Source: JASLEW01 sp963732005 (GTDB lineage Bacteria; Acidobacteriota; Thermoanaerobaculia; Multivoradales; UBA5704). From it: 64,000 nt of DNA. The first letter of the stretch is position 1. Each line of letters starts with the position of its first letter. A program made the position numbers and the translations under genes. The notes beneath the pieces were generated by a model. That model saw only the letters and a list, made by a program, of their open reading frames with translations. It did not search any database and was not told the origin of the DNA. Positions 32,006 to 42,526 of this stretch are shown one piece after another. The DNA lies in NCBI GenBank assembly GCA_963732005.1, contig CAVSXT010000005.1:1674001-1738000 (forward strand), written 5' to 3'.

Positions 32006-32967
32006 GCCTCCTCCCGCAGCCGCCGGTGGGCGACGAGCAGGCCGCCGAGCATCAGGACGGAGCTGATGCCGAACCAGAGGCAGCCGGCGGCGACGTCGGG
32101 CACGATCGCCTCCTTCAGCAACCGGGTCAACCCGGCATAGGCCGCCACCACGCCGTAGGCGAACAGCGGGAACCGCCGGCCCCGGTAGGCGGCCGCGGCC
32201 AGCGCGCCGCCGGCCAGCAGCAACGCTCCGGCCCAGGCGGCGCCGGTGCCACCGTCCTCGAAGATCCCCGCCGCCATGCCGCCGAGCGCCAGCAGGCAGC
32301 CCAGGTGCACCGCCACCGGCTCGAAGTGGGCCTTGCGGTGCAGGCGGTCGAGCCCCAGCCCGAGGCCGGCGAACAGCAGGCCGCAAACGATGGCGTTCCA
32401 CTGCCAGGCGGCGCTCGGGGTGCGAGCGGCGGCGCCTGCAGCGGCGAGCGAGACGCCACGCCAGGCCGCGACGCTGCTGAGCGACAACGAGAAGACGATC
32501 CGCGAGTCGCAGCGGAAGGCGGCAAGGCCCGCGCCGACGGCGACGATCAGCAGGTGCCAGGAACGGTGGACCCCGAGCAGGCCGAACTGGGACTCGGCAT
32601 ACGCCAGGTCGGCGGCGGCGAGCAGGACGCCGAGCAGCAGGATGTAGTCGAACGCCAGGTTGGGCGACGGCACTTGCTGCCACGAGAACGGCGGCGCCAC
32701 CCGCAGCACCCAGGCCAGCGCCGCCAGCGCGGCCACGCCGAGGCCGGCGACAATCGCCAGCGGCCCGATCCGCTCCAGGTTGGCCTTGACCAGCAGCCCG
32801 ACGCCGGCGGTGAGCAGCAGCACGCCGGCATAGAGCAGGGCGCGCAGCTCGGCGTGGACGGAGAGCAGTTCGCCGCGCGCCAAGCGCAGCAGGCGCGACG
32901 CCGGCTCGGGCGGCAGCACACCGCTTTCCACCAGCTCCGGAATGGCCAGGGCGACGTCGGGGTTCAT
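32002..32967 (-). CDS. DUF2157 membrane protein
   Basis: 321 aa. The soluble N-terminal segment (AIPELVESGVLPPEPASRLL) is characteristic of DUF2157, followed by about nine transmembrane helices starting ALLYAGVLLLTAGVGLLV. ATG 32967 has GAGG in the ribosome-site position; a start at 33120 would add 51 non-homologous residues. It overlaps the next gene by 4 nt as a two-gene operon. A TAGCAT hexamer lies 19 nt before the start. Function unknown. Confidence 0.8.
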   Translation of the reverse strand: MNPDVALAIPELVESGVLPPEPASRLLRLARGELLSVHAELRALLYAGVLLLTAGVGLLVKANLERIGPLAIVAGLGVAALAALAWVLRVAPPFSWQQVPSPNLAFDYILLLGVLLAAADLAYAESQFGLLGVHRSWHLLIVAVGAGLAAFRCDSRIVFSLSLSSVAAWRGVSLAAAGAAARTPSAAWQWNAIVCGLLFAGLGLGLDRLHRKAHFEPVAVHLGCLLALGGMAAGIFEDGGTGAAWAGALLLAGGALAAAAYRGRRFPLFAYGVVAAYAGLTRLLKEAIVPDVAAGCLWFGISSVLMLGGLLVAHRRLREEA

Positions 32968-33273
32968 CAGGGGGTTCCTCGCCACCATGCTATCAGGCCG
33001 GCCCCCGCTGCTGGCACCGGAAGTGCACCGAGGTGTCACCGCGGAGCGGCCGCGGCGCCATTGCGACGGCGCAGGCTGAGCTCGGCCGCTGCCTCGGCCG
33101 CAAGCCGGAGGCGCGGGCACGGCCGGGAGCGCTCGGGTGAAGCCGGAGAGCTGTCGATTCCGGTCGAGCTCGATCGACTACAGGAGACAGCGGGAGCGCA
33201 TTGCACCGCTCGCGGCAAGGAAATGGGCCATCCGGAGCCCGGCGCCGCGACAGACACCGAAAGGAGATGCACC

Positions 33274-33636
33274 GTGGGAAATGCTTTCGTACACGTGGAG
33301 CTGGCCACCGACGACCTCGACAAAGCCAAGGACTTCTATGGCAAGCTGTTCGCATGGGAGCTGGAAGACGTACCGATGGAAGGCGGCGCCTACACCATGA
33401 TCAAGGTGGGTAAGGGCACCGGCGGCGGCATGATGAAGAACCCGATGCCCGGCGCGCCGTCGGCGTGGCTGGCCTATGTCGAGGTGGACGACATCGCCGC
33501 CGCCACGCAAAAGGCCAAGTCGCTGGGCGCCAAGGTGATGAAGGACGTCACCGAGGTCATGGGCGCCGGCTGGCTGAGCATCATCGTCGATCCCACCGGG
33601 GCGGTGCTGGGCCTGTGGAAGCCCGGGACCGCTTGA
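33274..33636 (+). CDS. VOC-family (glyoxalase/bleomycin-resistance fold) protein
   Basis: 120 aa. Two beta-alpha-beta-beta-beta modules: FVHVELATDDLDKAKDFYGK with FAWELEDVPM, and AYVEVDDIAAATQKAKSLG with IIVDPTGAVLGLWKP. This is the compact VOC form often annotated as glyoxalase-like; reaction not assignable. GTG 33274 has AAAGGAG 7 nt upstream. The stop overlaps a TTG start (TTGA) of the next gene. Confidence 0.85.
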   Translation: MGNAFVHVELATDDLDKAKDFYGKLFAWELEDVPMEGGAYTMIKVGKGTGGGMMKNPMPGAPSAWLAYVEVDDIAAATQKAKSLGAKVMKDVTEVMGAGWLSIIVDPTGAVLGLWKPGTA

Positions 33637-34649
33637 AGCGCGGCGAGCCCGGGGAGCGGCCGGCCGCCGGCTGCTCCCCGGCCGCTCCTCGCGCGCCGTC
33701 GCAGGCGGGAGGGCGGCGCTGCGCGCGGTGGCGCCGCGCCTGGCTCGTCGTGCTCGTCGCGCTCGTCGCGCTCGTCGCGAATATCGCGATCGTCGCCCAG
33801 GCGCCGGCCCTTGCCGGCCTGCCGGCGCTGGCCGCCGCCGGGGAGACGTTCCGGCTCGAGCCGTTCGGCACCCTGACCGTCTACCGGCAGACGCCGCGGC
33901 CGGCGCACGTCGTGCTCTTCGTCTCGGGCGACGGCGGTTGGAAGCTCGGCGTCGTGGACATGGCGCGCGAGCTGGCGGCCAGGGACGCGCTGGTGGTGGG
34001 GATCGATATCACCCATTACATCAAGACCGTGGTGGCCGCCGTCACCGCCGCCGGGGCCGCGTCCGCGCCGGCAGCGCCTGCGGCGGCCGGTGCGGTGCCT
34101 GCCGCGCCTGCCGTGCCCGGTGCGGTGCCCGCCGCGCCCGCCCCACCCTCCGGGTTGGCGGCGAGCTGCTTCGACCCGGCCGGGGATTTCGCCACGCTCG
34201 GGCGGGCGGTCGAGGAGCGCTTCGGCTACGGCGACCGCCGGCCGCCCATCCTGGTCGGCTACTCGTCCGGCGCGACGCTGGTCTACGCCGCCCTGGTGCA
34301 GGCGCCGCCACGCGCCTTCGCCGGCGCCGTCAGCCTGGGCTTCTGCCCCGACCTCATCGTCAACATGCCGATCTGCAAGGGCAACGGCCTGGCCTGGCAG
34401 CGCGATCCCCATCACAAGGGCGTCGACTTCCTGCCCAGCCGGCTGCTCGAGGTGCCGTGGATCGCACTGCAGGGCGACATCGACAAGATCTGCACGCCTG
34501 CCGATACCCGCACCTATGTCGCCGAGGTGCCGCATGGCGAGCTGGTCTGGCTGCACAAGGTGGGGCACGGCTTCTCGGTGCCCAGGCGCTGGATGGCCCA
34601 GTTCACCGCCAGCTTCGAGCGCGTCGCGCGCGCCGCGCCGGCGCACTGA
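33633..34649 (+). CDS. VirJ/AcvB-like alpha/beta hydrolase, exported
   Basis: 338 aa from TTG 33633, which overlaps the VOC stop; no later in-frame start keeps the signal sequence. The helix at about 35-55 (LVVLVALVALVANIAIVA) contains a 9-nt DNA repeat. The hydrolase domain has FVSGDGGWKLGVVDMA, the nucleophile GYSSGA, Asp in LQGDIDKICTP and His in KVGHGFS. AcvB/VirJ proteins act in the periplasm on lipid-linked or secreted substrates; AcvB hydrolyses lysyl-phosphatidylglycerol. An Ala/Pro-rich insertion (about 140-180) separates the first strands. Coupled to the VOC gene by the TTGA overlap. Confidence 0.75.
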   Translation: MKRGEPGERPAAGCSPAAPRAPSQAGGRRCARWRRAWLVVLVALVALVANIAIVAQAPALAGLPALAAAGETFRLEPFGTLTVYRQTPRPAHVVLFVSGDGGWKLGVVDMARELAARDALVVGIDITHYIKTVVAAVTAAGAASAPAAPAAAGAVPAAPAVPGAVPAAPAPPSGLAASCFDPAGDFATLGRAVEERFGYGDRRPPILVGYSSGATLVYAALVQAPPRAFAGAVSLGFCPDLIVNMPICKGNGLAWQRDPHHKGVDFLPSRLLEVPWIALQGDIDKICTPADTRTYVAEVPHGELVWLHKVGHGFSVPRRWMAQFTASFERVARAAPAH

Positions 34650-34667
34650 GGCGCGCCGCGGCGCGCC
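34650..34667. terminator. Palindrome between convergent genes
   Basis: GGCGCGCCGCGGCGCGCC is a perfect 8-bp inverted repeat with a 2-nt centre, between the stops of two convergent genes. No U-tract, so a weak or Rho-assisted terminator at best. Confidence 0.35.
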
Positions 34668-34686
34668 GGCTCACCGGCTCACCGGC

Positions 34687-35765
34687 TCACAGCGCCGTCC
34701 GGCCGCCCCAGAGCACCCCGCGATCGATGGCCGCGAGCGTCGGGCAGCCGCAGAGCGCCATCGCCTTCAGCAGCTCGGTGCGCAGCAGCTGGACCACGCC
34801 GGCGACGCCCTCGGCGCCGGCGGCGGCCAGACCCCAGAGGTAGGGCCTGCCGATCAGCACCGCCCGGGCGCCCAGCGCCAACGCCTTGACCACGTCGATG
34901 CCGCGCCGGATGCCGCCGTCGAGCAGCACCGGCAGCCTGCCGTCCACCGCCTCGATCACCCCCGGCAGCGCTTCGATGGTCGCCGGCGTGGTGTCGAGGT
35001 TGCGTGCGCCGTGATTGGAGACGACGATGCCGTCGGCGCCGTGCTCGACCGCCAGCGCGGCGTCCTCGGCCGCCATGATGCCCTTGAGCAGGAGGGGCAC
35101 CTTGGCGAAGCTCCGCAGCCAGCCGATGGCTTCCCAGGTCAGCGCGGCGTCCAGCTCGTCGCTGTAGACGCCGCCGGCGTCGACGCGGCCGCCCTTCGCC
35201 CCCTTGCAGCCGCGGAGGTTGGCCCGGTCGATGCCCTCCGGTAGGCAGAAGCCGCCGCGGGTCTCGCGGTCGCGCGTGCCGAGCACCGGCGTGTCGACGG
35301 TGACGCAGATCGCCTTGCAGCCGGCGGCCTCTGCCCGCTGCACCAGGTCGCGGGTGAAGTCGCGGTCGGGCTGGACGTAGAGCTGGAACCAGAGCGGGCC
35401 GGTGGCGACCGCGGCGATGTCCTCGACGGTGGTGTTGGCCGCCGAGCTGATCACCAGGGTCGTGGCGGCGGCGCCGGCGCCGCGCGCGGTCGCCAGCTCG
35501 CCGTCCGGATGCATGATGCGGTGATAGGCGGCGGGGGCGAGCAGGATCGGATGGGCGAGCCGCGTGCCGAAGAGCTCGAGGGCGGTGTCGAGGCCGCTGA
35601 CGTCGCGCAGCACGCGCGGCTTGAGCAGCAGGGCGTCGAAGGCGGCGCGGTTGCGCCCGAGGGTGATCTCGTCGCCGGCGGCGCCGGCGATGTAGTCGTA
35701 GGCCATCGCCGGCAGGCGCTGGCGGGCGACCGCTTCGTAATCGGCGCAGTTGACCAGCCGCGGCG

Positions 35766-35769
<4 letters not shown>
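34687..35769 (-). CDS. FMN-dependent alpha-hydroxy acid oxidase/dehydrogenase
   Basis: 360 aa, cytosolic TIM barrel. AYDYIAGAAGDEITL near the start, FQLYVQPDRDFTRDLVQRA, the catalytic block VSNHGARNLD (His about 253) with the following Arg/Asp, and LLDGGIRRGIDVVKALALGA for FMN phosphate binding. The family oxidises lactate, glycolate, mandelate or long-chain 2-hydroxy acids; specificity is not readable. TTG 35769 overlaps the amidohydrolase stop (TTGA) with AAGGAGGAG upstream, so translation is coupled. Confidence 0.9.
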
Positions 35770-37481
<1,712 letters not shown>

Positions 37482-37682
37482 GTTGCTCCTTTCCGCTTCC
37501 CGAACCCGGTCGGGCGGCAGGTGTCGCGCGAGGCGTGGGCCCCAATCTACACCAGGGCGACGATCCTCTTGTAGGACCAGCACCGACAGATGCTTCGGCC
37601 GGCTGCCGACGCCGGATCGCGGTGGCCGCCGATGGTGGCGCCGGGCCGCGCCGGCCAGGCTACGGGTCGGGGGGAGAGATCG

Positions 37683-40600
37683 ATGCGGTCCAGGCGCGAG
37701 ACGGAGGCTTTGCCGGCGGGTGCGGGCCGGCCGGCGGGTGTGGGCAGGCGAGCCGCGCGGGTCGTGCTGGGCGCGGTCCTGGCGCTGGGTGCCGGATGGT
37801 TGCTCGGCGGCGGACCGGCGGCCGGCGCGGAGCCGGCCAGGGCGGCGGCGACTGCGCCGGCGGCCGGCGCCGAGTCGCTCGACGCGCGCTACTTCCATCG
37901 CAGCTGGCGCCGCGGCGACGGCCTGCCCGGCAACAGCGTCTATGCCATCGCCCAGGCGGCGGACGGGTACCTCTGGATCGGCACCGAAAACGGCCTGGCG
38001 CGCTTCGACGGCCAGCGCTTCGTCGCCTATGCCGCGGCTTCGCCAGGGGTCTTCCGCAGCCGCTTCGTGGGAGCTCTGGTCGCCGGCCGCGACGGCACGC
38101 TGTGGATCGGGACCGAGCGCGGGTTGCTGCGGATGCGTGGCGAAGAGATCACCCGCGCCGGCAGCCCGGGCGGCCCCGGCGGTCTGGCGGCCGACGCGGC
38201 GGTCAGCGCCCTGGCCGAGGACGCCGGCGGCGACCTCTGGATCGGCACCCGCTCGGGGCTGCTGCGGCGCAGCGCCGCTTCCGGCAGGGTGAGCCGGGTG
38301 GGGCTCGCCGGCACGCGCGTGCCGCGGCTGCTGGCGGGCGAGGCCGGCGAGGTGTGGATCGGCACCGAGGCCCGCGGCCCCTGGCGTTTCCGCGCCGGCA
38401 AGCTGGCGCCGATCGGCGCCGACCCCCGCCTGTCGCAGCAGACCGTGACCGGCCTGGTGCGCGACCAGGACGGCTCGATCCTGGTGTTCACCGCCGGCGC
38501 GGCGGGGCGCTTCCAGGACGGCGACGTCGCCACCGTGGTGCCCGGCGGCGCGCCCGAGGTCAAGGACGTCGAGGCGGCCGAAGCCGCCGGCGGCAGCCTG
38601 TGGCTGGGCACCACCGACCGCGGCGTGGTGCAGGTGGCCGGCGGCAAGAGCTGGTTCGCCAACCCTGACCACCCGCTCGCCTCGGCACGGATCAACCGCA
38701 TCGTCGTTGCCGCCGACCGCACCGTCTGGTTCGGCACCTCGGGGGACGGTCTGCGCCAGCTGGTGGAGAAGAGCTGCCGCACCTACACCCGCGGCGACGG
38801 CCTGGCCAGCGACACCGTCACCTCGGTGCTGGCCGAGGGAGACGGCACGGTCTGGGTGGGGACCTACGCAGGCCTCACCCGGATGGAGCGGCGCTTTGGC
38901 GGCGCGTCGTTCGCGGGCGGCGAGCTCGCCGGCACCACCGTCTGGTCGCTGCTGCGCGACCGCGAGGGAACGCTCTGGGCCGGCACGGCGCGCGGCCTCG
39001 CGCGGCTGGTGGCGGGGCGGTGGGCGTTCCTGCCGCCCTGGGGAACGCCGGCGACCCAGGTCATCGACAGCCTGTACGAGGACGAGCTCGGCAACCTCTG
39101 GATCGGGACCGGCGGCGGCCTCGCCATGCGGGCTCCCTACACGGATCGGGTGGTGCCGGTGCGCGGCCTCGACGGCGCGGAGATCACCGGCCTTGCCGAG
39201 GACGGCGGCGGCGGCCTCTGGATCGGGACGCGCGGCGCCGGCCTGCTGCGGCTAGGTGACGGCAAGCTGACGACCCTGCGCTCCGCCGCGGAGCTGCCGA
39301 TCGTCACCGCCGTGCGGCGCGGGAGCGCCGGCGAGATGTGGGTCGGGACCTTCGGCAACGGCCTGCTGCACTTCAACGCCGGCCGCTGGCACCGGTTCGA
39401 CGAGAGCAACGGCCTGGACGACAACACCGTCCGGCAGCTGCGCGCGGACCCGCTGGGCAATCTGTGGATCTGCTCCGGCGCCGGCATCTCCCGCATCCCG
39501 CTGCACGCGATGGCGGATCTCGAGGCGGGCCGCGCCGCCACCCTGGTGCCCTTCCGCTACGGCCCGGAGGACGGCATCGCCGAGGGCGTCTGCTACGGCG
39601 GCTCGCATCCCGGAGCGGCGAGGAGCGCCGACGGTCACCTGTGGTTCGCCACCAATCACGGCCTGGTCGAGATCCGTCCGGAGCGTCTGGCGCCGCCGCA
39701 GCCCGGCCTCGGGCCGCGCCTGGATCGGGTGACGGTCGACGGCCGCGACCTGGCGCTCGGCAGGCCGCCGGCCAAGGCGCTGTCCATTCCGGGCGGCGCC
39801 CGGCGCATCGACCTGCGCTTCTCGGCGCCGATCTTCGTCGCCCAGCGGCGCACCGCCTTCCGCTACCGGCTGGTGGGCCTGGACCGCGACTGGATCGTGG
39901 ATGGCGGCGAACGGCTGGCGCGCTACACCGTCCTCGACCCCGGCAGCTATCGCTTCGAGGTCGCGCTGCGTGACGAATGGGGCGGCTGGAGCGAGCCCGT
40001 GGCGCTGGCCGAGATCGCGGTCGAGCCGCTGCTCTACGAGCGCCCCGGCTTCGCGGTGCTGGTCGGCCTGGCGGTGCTGGGGGCGGCGGTCGGCGGCCAC
40101 CGCCTGGCGGACCGCCGGCTGCGGCGGCGGGCGGCGTCGCTCGAGCTGGCGATCGGCGAACGGACCCGGCAGCTGCGGGAGGCGAACGCACAGCTGGCGG
40201 CCATCGCTACCAAGGATGCCCTTACCGGTCTCGCCAACCGGCGCCTGCTGCAGGAGGCGATGGAGAGGGAGCTGCGGCGCGCCGCCCGCAACCACTCCGA
40301 GGTGGCGCTGATGATGATCGACGTCGACTATTTCAAGCGCTACAACGACAGCCTGGGCCACCTCAGCGGCGACGCCTGCCTGCGCCGGGTGGCGACGATC
40401 CTGGCCGGCGCCGGCGCCCGTCCGGCGGACGTGGTGGCGCGTTACGGCGGCGAGGAGTTCGCCGTGCTGCTGCCCGAGACCTCGGCGGCCGCGGCGCTGG
40501 CCATCGCGGAGAGCCTGCGCCAGGGGATCGAGCAGCTCGCCATCGCGCATCCCGACTCGCCGGCCGCGCGCTGCGTGACGATCAGCGCCGGGGTGGCGGC

Positions 40601-40772
40601 GGTGGTGCCGGCCGGCGGCGTCGCCGCCGTCGAGGTGCTCGCCACCGAGCTGATCGCGGACGCCGATCAGGCGCTGTACCTCGCCAAGCAGAGGGGCCGC
40701 AATCAGGTGCTGGCCGCCACCCCGGCGACCCGCGAGTCGGGGGTTCCCAGGCTGGTCACCTCGGCGGCCTGA
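37683..40772 (+). CDS. Beta-propeller sensor diguanylate cyclase
   Basis: 1029 aa. A signal-anchor (about 18-45) is followed by twin beta-propeller-type repeats with the recurring LWIGT motif (DGYLWIGTENGLARFDG, GTLWIGTERGLLRM and others), then a Y_Y_Y domain (about 700-780), one transmembrane helix near 795-815, a short coiled-coil and a GGDEF domain. GGEEF is at 922-926, with the inhibitory-site RPAD at 913-916, five residues before it. So c-di-GMP synthesis with product inhibition is predicted, driven by a periplasmic ligand. ATG 37683 has GGGGAG upstream. Divergent from the amidohydrolase. Confidence 0.9.
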   Translation: MRSRRETEALPAGAGRPAGVGRRAARVVLGAVLALGAGWLLGGGPAAGAEPARAAATAPAAGAESLDARYFHRSWRRGDGLPGNSVYAIAQAADGYLWIGTENGLARFDGQRFVAYAAASPGVFRSRFVGALVAGRDGTLWIGTERGLLRMRGEEITRAGSPGGPGGLAADAAVSALAEDAGGDLWIGTRSGLLRRSAASGRVSRVGLAGTRVPRLLAGEAGEVWIGTEARGPWRFRAGKLAPIGADPRLSQQTVTGLVRDQDGSILVFTAGAAGRFQDGDVATVVPGGAPEVKDVEAAEAAGGSLWLGTTDRGVVQVAGGKSWFANPDHPLASARINRIVVAADRTVWFGTSGDGLRQLVEKSCRTYTRGDGLASDTVTSVLAEGDGTVWVGTYAGLTRMERRFGGASFAGGELAGTTVWSLLRDREGTLWAGTARGLARLVAGRWAFLPPWGTPATQVIDSLYEDELGNLWIGTGGGLAMRAPYTDRVVPVRGLDGAEITGLAEDGGGGLWIGTRGAGLLRLGDGKLTTLRSAAELPIVTAVRRGSAGEMWVGTFGNGLLHFNAGRWHRFDESNGLDDNTVRQLRADPLGNLWICSGAGISRIPLHAMADLEAGRAATLVPFRYGPEDGIAEGVCYGGSHPGAARSADGHLWFATNHGLVEIRPERLAPPQPGLGPRLDRVTVDGRDLALGRPPAKALSIPGGARRIDLRFSAPIFVAQRRTAFRYRLVGLDRDWIVDGGERLARYTVLDPGSYRFEVALRDEWGGWSEPVALAEIAVEPLLYERPGFAVLVGLAVLGAAVGGHRLADRRLRRRAASLELAIGERTRQLREANAQLAAIATKDALTGLANRRLLQEAMERELRRAARNHSEVALMMIDVDYFKRYNDSLGHLSGDACLRRVATILAGAGARPADVVARYGGEEFAVLLPETSAAAALAIAESLRQGIEQLAIAHPDSPAARCVTISAGVAAVVPAGGVAAVEVLATELIADADQALYLAKQRGRNQVLAATPATRESGVPRLVTSAA

Positions 40773-40913
40773 AGCCTTGGGTGGCTGGGGCGGGGGTGCG
40801 TGAGGGCGTCGCCCCCGCCAGCCGGTGCCGGGCCGCCAGGCAGGTGGGCGGTGGGCGGGTGGGTAGATGGGCGGGCGCTCGCGGGGGCCGCTGCCGCCGC
40901 TGCCGCATACCGG

Positions 40914-40942
40914 TTGACTCGCTTCACCGGGCGGTCTAGTGT
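40914..40942 (+). promoter_or_regulatory. Sigma70-like promoter TTGACT-17-TAGTGT
   Basis: TTGACT at 40914-40919 and TAGTGT at 40937-40942 with an ideal 17-nt spacer. Predicted start about 40949, giving a leader of 25-30 nt to CTG 40977 or about 50 nt to ATG 41001. Confidence 0.6.
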
Positions 40943-40976
40943 CGTCGCGTCGTCTTCGTGAACCCGCGAGGCAGCC

Positions 40977-42443
40977 CTGAAGCTCAAGACGATCACGCTC
41001 ATGGCGGCGGTGCCGGCGACGCTGGCGATGCTGGGCGCGGTGGCGATGCCGGCCGCTCAGCCGGCGCCGGCGCCTTTGCCGCTCCCGGCGCTCGCGCCGC
41101 CGCGGCCGTCGCTGCCGCTGGACCGCGCGGCGCTCGCCGCCCGCGTCCGCGCCGAGATGCGCCATGCCTGGCGCGGCTACGAGCGGTACGCCTGGGGCCA
41201 CGACGAGCTGCGGCCGGTGAGCAGGACGGCCCGCGATTGGTACGCCGAGCCGCTGCTGATGACTCCCGTGGACGCGCTCGACACGCTGCTGCTGATGGGC
41301 CTCGAGGACGAGGCCGCGCGGGCGCGGGCGCTGATCGACGCGCGGCTGACGTTCGACCGCGACATCCAGGTCAAGAACTTCGAGATCACCATCCGGATGC
41401 TGGGGGGCCTGCTGTCGAGCTGGCAGCTGACCGGCGATCCGCGCCTGCTGCGGCTGGCCGAGGACCTGGGGAACCGGCTGCTGCCGGCGTTCGCCTCGCC
41501 GACCGGCATGCCGTACACCTTCGTCAACCTGCGGACGGGCAAGCCCAGCGGCCCGCGCAGCAATCCGGCCGAGGTCGGCACCCTGCTGCTCGAGATGGGC
41601 ACGCTGGCGCGGGCCACCGGCAGGCAGGTGTTCTACGACCGCGCCAAGCGTGCGGTCGTCGCGCTCTACGCCCGGCGCTCGCGGCTGGGCCTGGTGGGCG
41701 ACGGGATCGACGTCGAGAGCGGCCGCTGGACCAGCCGGGCGAGCCACATCGGGGGCGGCATCGATTCGTATTACGAATACCTGCTCAAGGGCGCGGTGCT
41801 GTTCGGCGACGCGGACTGCGGCAGGATGTGGCGGGAGAGCCTCGGGGCGCTCGACCGGCACCTCGCCGACGAGGCCCCGACCGGCTTCTGGTACGGGCAG
41901 GTGGACATGCTCACGGGCCGGCGCACGGCCAGCGAGTTCGGGGCCTTGCAGGCCTTCTTCCCGGCGGTGTTGGCGCTGGACGGCAAGCTCGACCGCGCCC
42001 GGCGGTTGGAGGAATCCTGCTATCGGATGTGGAACCTCCACGGCATCGAGCCGGACGCGCTCGACTACCGCACGCTGAAGGTGCTCGACGCCGGTTATCC
42101 GCTGCGGCCGGAGATCGTCGAGTCCGCCTATTACCTGCGGCGTCTGACCCACGATCCGCGCTATCTCGAGATGGGACGGACGATCTTCGCGGCGCTGCTC
42201 GCCAAGTGCCGCACCGGCGCCGGCTACACGGTGCTCGAGAGCGTGGTGACCAAGGAGCATGGCGATCTGATGCCCAGCTATTTCCTGGCCGAGACGCTCA
42301 AGTACCTGTACCTGCTGTTCGCCCCGGACGAGGCGCTCGATCTCGACCGCGTCGTCTTCAACACCGAGGGCCATCCGCTGCGCCGGGACTTCAAGCCGGT
42401 GCGCCTCGAGGCTCCTGCCGCATCCGCTCCAGCTCATCCCTAG
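40977..42443 (+). CDS. GH47-family alpha-mannosidase, secreted
   Basis: 488 aa if translation starts at CTG 40977; 480 aa from ATG 41001. The CTG version begins (M)KLKTITLMAAVPATLAM, a textbook signal peptide with basic residues, and has GAGG 5 nt upstream; the ATG version lacks both. An in-frame stop lies at 40959. The (alpha/alpha)7 barrel shows YAWGHDELRPVS, HIGGGIDSYYEYLLKG, LRPEIVESAYYLRR and FNTEGHPLR, which are GH47 motifs; the family cleaves alpha-1,2-mannose from N-glycan-type chains with Ca2+ bound near the final TEGHP. GH47 is mainly eukaryotic, with sporadic bacterial members. No sugar-uptake genes are adjacent. Confidence 0.85.
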   Translation: MKLKTITLMAAVPATLAMLGAVAMPAAQPAPAPLPLPALAPPRPSLPLDRAALAARVRAEMRHAWRGYERYAWGHDELRPVSRTARDWYAEPLLMTPVDALDTLLLMGLEDEAARARALIDARLTFDRDIQVKNFEITIRMLGGLLSSWQLTGDPRLLRLAEDLGNRLLPAFASPTGMPYTFVNLRTGKPSGPRSNPAEVGTLLLEMGTLARATGRQVFYDRAKRAVVALYARRSRLGLVGDGIDVESGRWTSRASHIGGGIDSYYEYLLKGAVLFGDADCGRMWRESLGALDRHLADEAPTGFWYGQVDMLTGRRTASEFGALQAFFPAVLALDGKLDRARRLEESCYRMWNLHGIEPDALDYRTLKVLDAGYPLRPEIVESAYYLRRLTHDPRYLEMGRTIFAALLAKCRTGAGYTVLESVVTKEHGDLMPSYFLAETLKYLYLLFAPDEALDLDRVVFNTEGHPLRRDFKPVRLEAPAASAPAHP

Positions 42444-42526
42444 TCATGAGCTCGGGCCGGCTTCCTCGCGCTCCGCTACCCCTGGCGGCCAGGCGAGCGA
42501 TCGGGATCGACGATTCGAACGACCCG

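Noticed and set aside
37482..38672. Extension of the amidohydrolase frame to 968 codons
   Set aside because: It crosses the divergent promoter region and lies antisense to the beta-propeller gene; GTG 37481 with its ribosome site and signal peptide explains the real start.
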